From Cephalothrix simula (lineage: Eukaryota; Nemertea; Palaeonemertea; Archinemertea; Cephalotrichidae): a stretch of 12,155 nucleotides of DNA. This document shows, one piece after another, positions 9,901-12,155 of this stretch (within the stretch, counting starts at the first letter, position 1; every line of letters starts with the position of its first letter). The translations under genes and the position numbers were made by a program. Under the pieces are notes generated by a model, which was given only the letters and a program-made list of their open reading frames with translations, did not search any database and was not told the origin of the DNA. The stretch lies in the NCBI GenBank assembly GCA_035591015.1, contig JAXIUW010189514.1:1-12155 (forward strand), written 5' to 3'.

Positions 9901-10846
9901 CCTTAGGAGATACACTTTGGGTTTTCTGAAGCTTCGTGAAAAAGCAATCGTCAAAAATGGCTAAAAACTCAAGTTCATTGTCGCGAAACATATTTTTATC
10001 TTTAACATAAGCGATAATTTCCTTTTTCAGTTCAATGTCATCACGTAATTTTTCCTTCTTTAATCGGAATAATACTATAATGATTGTTTTTATGGTCTCT
10101 AAATAATACTCCTTGACCAAGGTATTTGTAGCTGGTTTGGAAAGCAACTCTTGCAAATCATTCAGCACCATTCTTGAGTCTGGAAAAAAATGTAACTAGT
10201 TATTCAGTTATTCAAACAGCTTCTATTTTACGTATACAAAATTATCTTAATCATGCGCCATTTGACTTAAAACTGCCCAATTATAACCTCACAGACTGAG
10301 TTAAAAATACATGTATTGCCCTACACAAATGTGGCATAATTATTTTGACATATACTGGTGTAACAGGACTCCGTGATTGCAGTGATTGGTGACCGGCTTA
10401 CATACAAAACTTATATACTTAGCAGGGTCACTAATCTCTACTCCGGTCACCTAGTACTGGCTTCTTTCGTGTTGCCTATACAAAATGTATACAGCGGTCA
10501 GTAAGCCCTGGCGGTCACTTAGTCCTTTTACACCGGTACTATTAATGTACACGAAAAATACGAGAAAATTTCGGCCACCCCTAACGATTTTTAGGTTCGG
10601 TTAGAACAAAATTAACCACAAGACTTGCAGATATGGGTGTATCTTAGGATATGAGAGGTGTGTCTTCTCTCTAGTATGCAGATAGACAAAATACGGATCC
10701 AATACGCGTCTTGCGAAATATATAAATCACCTGACAACATGGGAATGAATATTTAAAGATATTATGGAACGTTTAAAAACCTTACCATTATTAATATTCA
10801 TTTCTTCAATTGGACTAGTTTCAGTTATATTTTGGCTATCCATCAT
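3234..10846 (-). CDS. Large repeat-rich protein with C-terminal tandem RRM-like domains (three-exon model, 1974 aa)
   Basis: Join of 10846-10786, 10179-5026 and 3943-3234 on the minus strand. Both introns are GT-AG, both split a codon after its first base, and both junctions read GAC or GAT (Asp) with no frame break; the total is 5925 nt including the TGA stop. Layout: helical N-terminal region (about 24-238), acidic 12-residue repeats (482-541), Ser-Pro repeat cluster (636-836), NLS-like clusters (KRRK at 674, PKKKRLK at 881), several psi-K-x-E motifs, a Cys-containing higher-order repeat array (1202-1738), a Lys/Ser/Gly-rich linker, then two RRM-like folds (1816-1967). No signal peptide or clear membrane segment is seen. 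I do not recognise an orthologue. The basic clusters, Ser-Pro sites and RRM-like end suggest a nuclear, possibly RNA-binding or scaffold role, but this is inference. The true N-terminus could lie in an upstream exon, because no in-frame stop precedes the ATG within exon 1. Confidence 0.82.
3258..3473 (-). other. RRM-like domain 2, about residues 1896-1967
   Basis: Strand LVVLKCVPP, helix CNRNFLHELLNNFG, strand PIADIRLAS, strand STVYIHFVY, helix with LASANYAND, and final strand MFFEFN fit the RRM order. The FGPIADIRL turn is very RRM-like (Phe-Gly-x-Ile before strand 2). In the RNP1-equivalent strand the Tyr, Ile and Phe at positions 5, 6 and 8 are kept, while the first aromatic and the basic residue are absent. 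This is the better of the two domains. The protein ends seven residues after it. Confidence 0.6.
3534..3713 (-). other. Degenerate RRM-like domain 1, about residues 1816-1875
   Basis: The order of predicted elements fits the beta-alpha-beta-beta-alpha-beta RRM fold: a hydrophobic strand (VMLLGRGL), helix (LHKLHLFNRFG), strand (FLVSQMS), strand (ATLEFYYE), helix (EEAARAAFMLNG) and a final short strand. The Phe-Gly after helix 1 and the Ala-rich helix 2 ending in Asn-Gly are typical of RRMs. The RNP1-equivalent strand lacks the usual aromatic residues at positions 3 and 5, so canonical RNA stacking is doubtful; it may be a protein-binding or non-canonical RRM. Confidence 0.5.
4523..4610. repeat. 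Inverted repeat within the intron 2 satellite
   Basis: ATCCGCAAGTCGTA at 4523-4536 is repeated as its exact reverse complement at 4597-4610, 60 bp apart. It marks a change of orientation inside the array. Confidence 0.75.
4941..4980. repeat. 40-bp near-perfect palindrome in intron 2
   Basis: Fifteen-base arms (GCGTAACCGCATACT and its exact reverse complement) flank a ten-base centre made of the palindrome AAAGCTTT between two unpaired T bases. It lies 45 bp inside the intron from the 5' splice site of exon 2 and is built from words of the surrounding repeat, so it probably arose by inverted duplication of one repeat word. As RNA it could form a stable hairpin next to the donor. Confidence 0.85.
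5026..10179 (-). CDS. Exon 2, giant coding exon (5154 bp)
   Basis: This exon carries about 87% of the coding sequence: 1717 full codons plus two split codons. The acceptor is TTTTTTTCCAG (AG at 10181-10180) and the donor is TTAG followed by GTAATT (GT at 5025-5024). Its length is divisible by three and both flanking introns are phase 1, so skipping it would keep the frame and fuse exon 1 to the RRM-like exon (256 residues). Reading through the donor would add 20 residues and stop in intron 2 at 4964, giving a form without the RRM-like end. The encoded protein is strongly Ser/Asp/Lys/Asn-rich outside the first 215 or so codons, with three independent tandem-repeat blocks described separately. 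Confidence 0.88.
5027..6637 (-). repeat. Higher-order Cys-containing tandem repeat array (about 79-residue units of 10-15-residue monomers), residues 1202-1738
   Basis: The array covers the last third of exon 2. Major units start at a Pro-Asn/Asp pair: 6257-6520 (88 residues), 6020-6256 (79), 5777-6019 (81), 5540-5776 (79), 5336-5539 (68), 5138-5335 (66) and a 3'-truncated 5027-5137 (37), preceded by three looser monomers at 6521-6637. A 79-residue unit splits into six monomers such as PNQCEKPKVDDSA, SNQGYDLLTDFAT, SNRCEKPISDVSV, FNLCEKPKKADVCA and SSQCKEQNVDDESV, with core N-x-C-E-K-P followed by an acidic patch. The 5777-6019 and 5540-5776 units are nearly identical, pointing to a recent duplication. 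All indels are multiples of three. No known repeat family is recognised; the array is likely disordered, with about four Cys per full unit. Confidence 0.85.
7580..7600 (-). other. Candidate nuclear localisation signal, residues 881-887
   Basis: PKKKRLK fits the classical monopartite NLS pattern (K-K/R-x-K/R after a helix-breaking Pro). It is followed within about 20 residues by a second basic cluster (KRIKKVK). Other basic clusters lie nearby at KRRK (residue 674) and QKKRKLK (unit 3 of the Ser-Pro repeats). Motif match only. Confidence 0.5.
7772..8200 (-). repeat. Three tandem Ser-Pro repeat units (144, 132 and 153 bp) in exon 2
   Basis: Each unit encodes DSQKS, a short spacer, QSPIR, a spacer, KSPIT and then RSPLS, in units of 48, 44 and 51 residues. 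Units at 8057-8200, 7925-8056 and 7772-7924 share long stretches of DNA identity, so the duplication is fairly recent. Units 1 and 3 end in basic runs (KKKIKR, QKKRKLK); unit 2 has lost the basic run. Further SP sites flank the block, giving a cluster from residue 636 to about 836. The QSPIR sites fit the full S/T-P-x-K/R consensus for cyclin-dependent kinases and the others fit the minimal S-P form. Phosphorylation is inferred, not shown. Confidence 0.8.
8618..8797 (-). repeat. Five tandem 12-residue acidic repeats (36-bp units), residues 482-541
   Basis: The encoded units are SQAVAVRDELDS, SQTEAICDEIES, NPTKAILDELDT, NHTDMVHDDLDS and SSILAIRNKNDT. The shared pattern is two polar residues, two variable ones, a small or hydrophobic pair, one variable residue, then Asp-Glu/Asp-Leu/Ile-Asp/Glu-Ser/Thr. 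Exact 36-bp spacing without indels shows in-frame duplication of a short DNA unit. The fifth copy is the most diverged. The function is unknown; alternating hydrophobic and acidic positions could form short amphipathic helices or an acidic interaction surface. Confidence 0.75.
9527..10171 (-). other. N-terminal helical region, about residues 24-238
   Basis: This is the only long ordered-looking part of exon 2. It has amphipathic, Leu/Ile/Phe-rich stretches with regular charge, such as VKEYYLETIKTIIIVLFRLK near its start, then KFMLNCLVKAYQQHK, FRLMNQFMSAVNLLQ and EFIDRLIEVTKCEVIKLINA, separated by short polar loops. The pattern predicts an all-alpha bundle of roughly 200 residues. I could not match it to a named family. 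The hydrophobic IIIVLF patch is flanked by charges and is too short to be a convincing membrane span. Composition changes sharply to Ser/Thr/Asp/Gln-rich after about residue 238. Confidence 0.5.
10180..10785 (-). other. Intron 1 (606 bp, phase 1, GT-AG)
   Basis: The donor GTAAGG at 10785 and the acceptor TTTTTTTCCAG at 10180 bound an AT-rich intron. Its central part is the candidate MITE at 10353-10538. Both splice sites fit the consensus, and the flanking codons join in frame. Confidence 0.72.
10353..10538. mobile_element. Candidate MITE (TA-flanked, about 182 bp) in intron 1
   Basis: The left end CTGGTGTAACAGGACT (10355-10370) and the reverse complement of the right end (10521-10536) match at 14 of 16 positions, and both are bordered by TA. 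Imperfect complementarity continues inward for about another 30 bases, with shared GTGA..GC and TGACCG words. Small size, no ORF, terminal inverted repeats and TA flanks fit a non-autonomous Tc1/mariner-type element. A two-base target duplication can occur by chance, so other copies in the genome would be needed to confirm it. Confidence 0.5.
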
Positions 10847-10851
10847 TATAA
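10786..10851 (-). CDS. Exon 1 of the large gene (start-codon exon)
   Basis: On the minus strand a pyrimidine-rich tract ending TTTTTTCAG (AG at 10853-10852) is followed by TTATAATGATGG. Two consecutive in-frame ATGs start at 10846 and 10843; the second has the better context (A at -3, G at +4). Twenty codons follow (beginning MMDSQNITET), then a single G before the donor GTAAGG (GT at 10785-10784). Joined to exon 2 this G completes GAC (Asp). The acceptor just upstream of the ATG means at least one more 5' exon, probably UTR, lies at higher coordinates. Because the five bases between acceptor and ATG carry no stop, coding could in principle begin further upstream. Confidence 0.72.
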
Positions 10852-11300
10852 CTGAAAAAAGAAGAAAATTTACAAGTTTTAGAATCAAGTAAAATTAATA
10901 AAACTGTACCAGAAACTACTTAATTTAATATTTCCAGTGTTGGAAAATATGTATCCCAACAGTCGTAGATGACAATTGATCAATATCAGTATCACCAAAA
11001 ATGAAATTCAATATTCGCAAACATTTTTGTATTGTGCATGTAGACAATCATCTATAGTATATAAAACTGCAAGTCAAATATAAGTGACTTGCTTAATTGC
11101 ATTTAGAACATCAGGTAACATCGCTTAAGCGTTTTTAGATGTCGGCTGTTAATTTTGAATGTTGATCTCAATTTTGCCACGATGGGGTGCTTACTATACA
11201 TGTACCGGTACCTATTTTGAGTAGAGTTTATCACCTAAAACAGTTTTATATTTGACATTGTCACATATACATTATTCGGGTGCGATTGGGTGAAATTCTC

Positions 11301-11306
11301 ACCTTC
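11301..11306 (-). other. Candidate 5' UTR exon donor (GAAG before GTGAGA)
   Basis: A strong donor-like site on the minus strand, with exon end at 11303. Splicing to the acceptor at 10852 would remove 450 bp. The in-frame stretch upstream is open back to a TAG near 11420 but has no ATG, so it would act as 5' UTR and leave the ATG at 10846 as the start. Position-only evidence. Confidence 0.25.
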
Positions 11307-11589
11307 TATGATGGGTGGGCTAGCGGCATGGAGGTGGAGTGTAGGGTCTTTTACTGTTTTCCCACCGAGGGGTTCGGATAATGGGTGGATAACGTAACTC
11401 TACAACGCTATAACCACCAGCCCCTGCGGAGACTTTAATTGACTAGTGCTTTACCGCTAAGACAGATAGAAATCTGTAGATTATGAGACTAACTCGTTTT
11501 TCTAACCACCAACAACATGCCAGTTCATGGACCAATTTGGGAACTTTGCCAATTCCCGAATCTGATTGATAATCCCCCATTCTCCCCTT

Positions 11590-11595
11590 ACCTAT
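11590..11595 (-). other. Alternative candidate 5' UTR exon donor (ATAG before GTAAGG)
   Basis: The second good donor-like site upstream of exon 1, with exon end at 11592. Splicing to 10852 would place an in-frame TGA three codons before the start codon, which would fix ATG 10846 as the earliest start. It competes with the site at 11303. Confidence 0.25.
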
Positions 11596-12155
11596 TCAAA
11601 GGGGCATGCCACATTTTATCTTCCCATCCTCCTATTACAACAGTTCACATTTCCCACTTTAAGCAGTTAGTGTTATGTTGGTTTACAAAATATTAGCAAG
11701 AATTCATGATATTAGTTAAACGAAAAATTGACTATAACTAAGACAATAACTAAGATATAAAATGCAGTCCCACACAGGCACTACCTAAAAGTTCAAGGGC
11801 CAAGAACATAAACTAAAGATAGAGATGATCAACGGATTGAATCAAGAGGAATTAGAATCACCAATCATTTTATATGCAGGTGCATTGTTTTGGGCACGCA
11901 AGAAACTACACTATTTGGTCTGTGGCTTTGTCTGGTTATGATTTGATTTATTAAATTCTATATTCTCTTCATCCAGCATCTTACACATGACATAAGGTCT
12001 TATGAAAGTTAATGGCAATAAAAAATTTCAAAATTTTCAAAAGATAGTTGGATAAGATAAGATCAGGGGGGTTGTCAGAATAGTTTCATACTCCGACCTC
12101 GGTTTTGAAACGGGGTCTCCAACTCACATTCTTGATGATATGAATATAATCATGT

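Larger units (their letters stand above)
10852..12155. other. Upstream flank of the large gene, no further coding exon recognised
   Basis: AT-rich sequence with a GC-richer patch at about 11280-11450. It should contain the 5' UTR exon(s) and perhaps the promoter of the minus-strand gene, since exon 1 begins at an acceptor. Two donor-like sites are listed separately. No convincing TATA box or initiator could be chosen, and no other gene is seen. Confidence 0.5.

Noticed and set aside
11284-11460. tRNA gene or tRNA-derived SINE suggested by GGTTCGG and CTAGCGG words
   Set aside because: No cloverleaf can be formed and the box-like words do not match the A and B box consensus with proper spacing and orientation.

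Overview
This window looks like eukaryotic nuclear DNA. It is AT-rich, the only long coding region is interrupted by GT-AG introns, and the flanks are long, gene-poor and rich in inverted repeats. The frequent TACATGTA-like and TAGGCCTA-like words, and the foldback and short inverted-repeat elements, fit a marine invertebrate, perhaps a mollusc. That placement is an impression, not a demonstration.

One protein-coding gene dominates, on the minus strand from about 10851 down to 3234. Three exons can be joined with good splice sites and an unbroken frame: a short exon 1 (10786-10851) carrying the likely start codon, a giant exon 2 (5026-10179, 5154 bp) and a 3' exon (3234-3943) ending in TGA. 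Both introns are phase 1 and both junctions make an Asp codon. The spliced product is 1974 residues if translation starts at the first ATG of exon 1. I do not recognise the family as a whole. In order it has: a helical, ordered-looking N-terminal region (about 24-238); a long Ser/Asp-rich, probably disordered stretch with five 12-residue acidic repeats (482-541), a tandem array of Ser-Pro motifs (about 636-836), basic NLS-like clusters and several SUMO-consensus sites; a large array of about forty 10-15-residue monomers with an Asn-x-Cys-Glu-Lys-Pro core, arranged as roughly 79-residue higher-order repeats (1202-1738); and a C-terminal pair of degenerate RRM-like folds (about 1816-1967). This suggests a nuclear scaffold or RNA-associated protein, by inference only.

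Intron 2 (3944-5025) is almost entirely a degenerate CpG-bearing short-word repeat, with a 40-bp near-perfect palindrome close to the 5' splice site. Intron 1 (10180-10785) holds a 186-bp candidate MITE with TA flanks. The left flank (1-3233) has no convincing gene but holds a 142-bp foldback element (901-1042), a small bulged hairpin, a GC-rich island and a widely spaced inverted repeat. The right flank (10852-12155) should hold the gene's 5' UTR exon(s) and possibly its promoter; two good donor-like sites are present but unproven.
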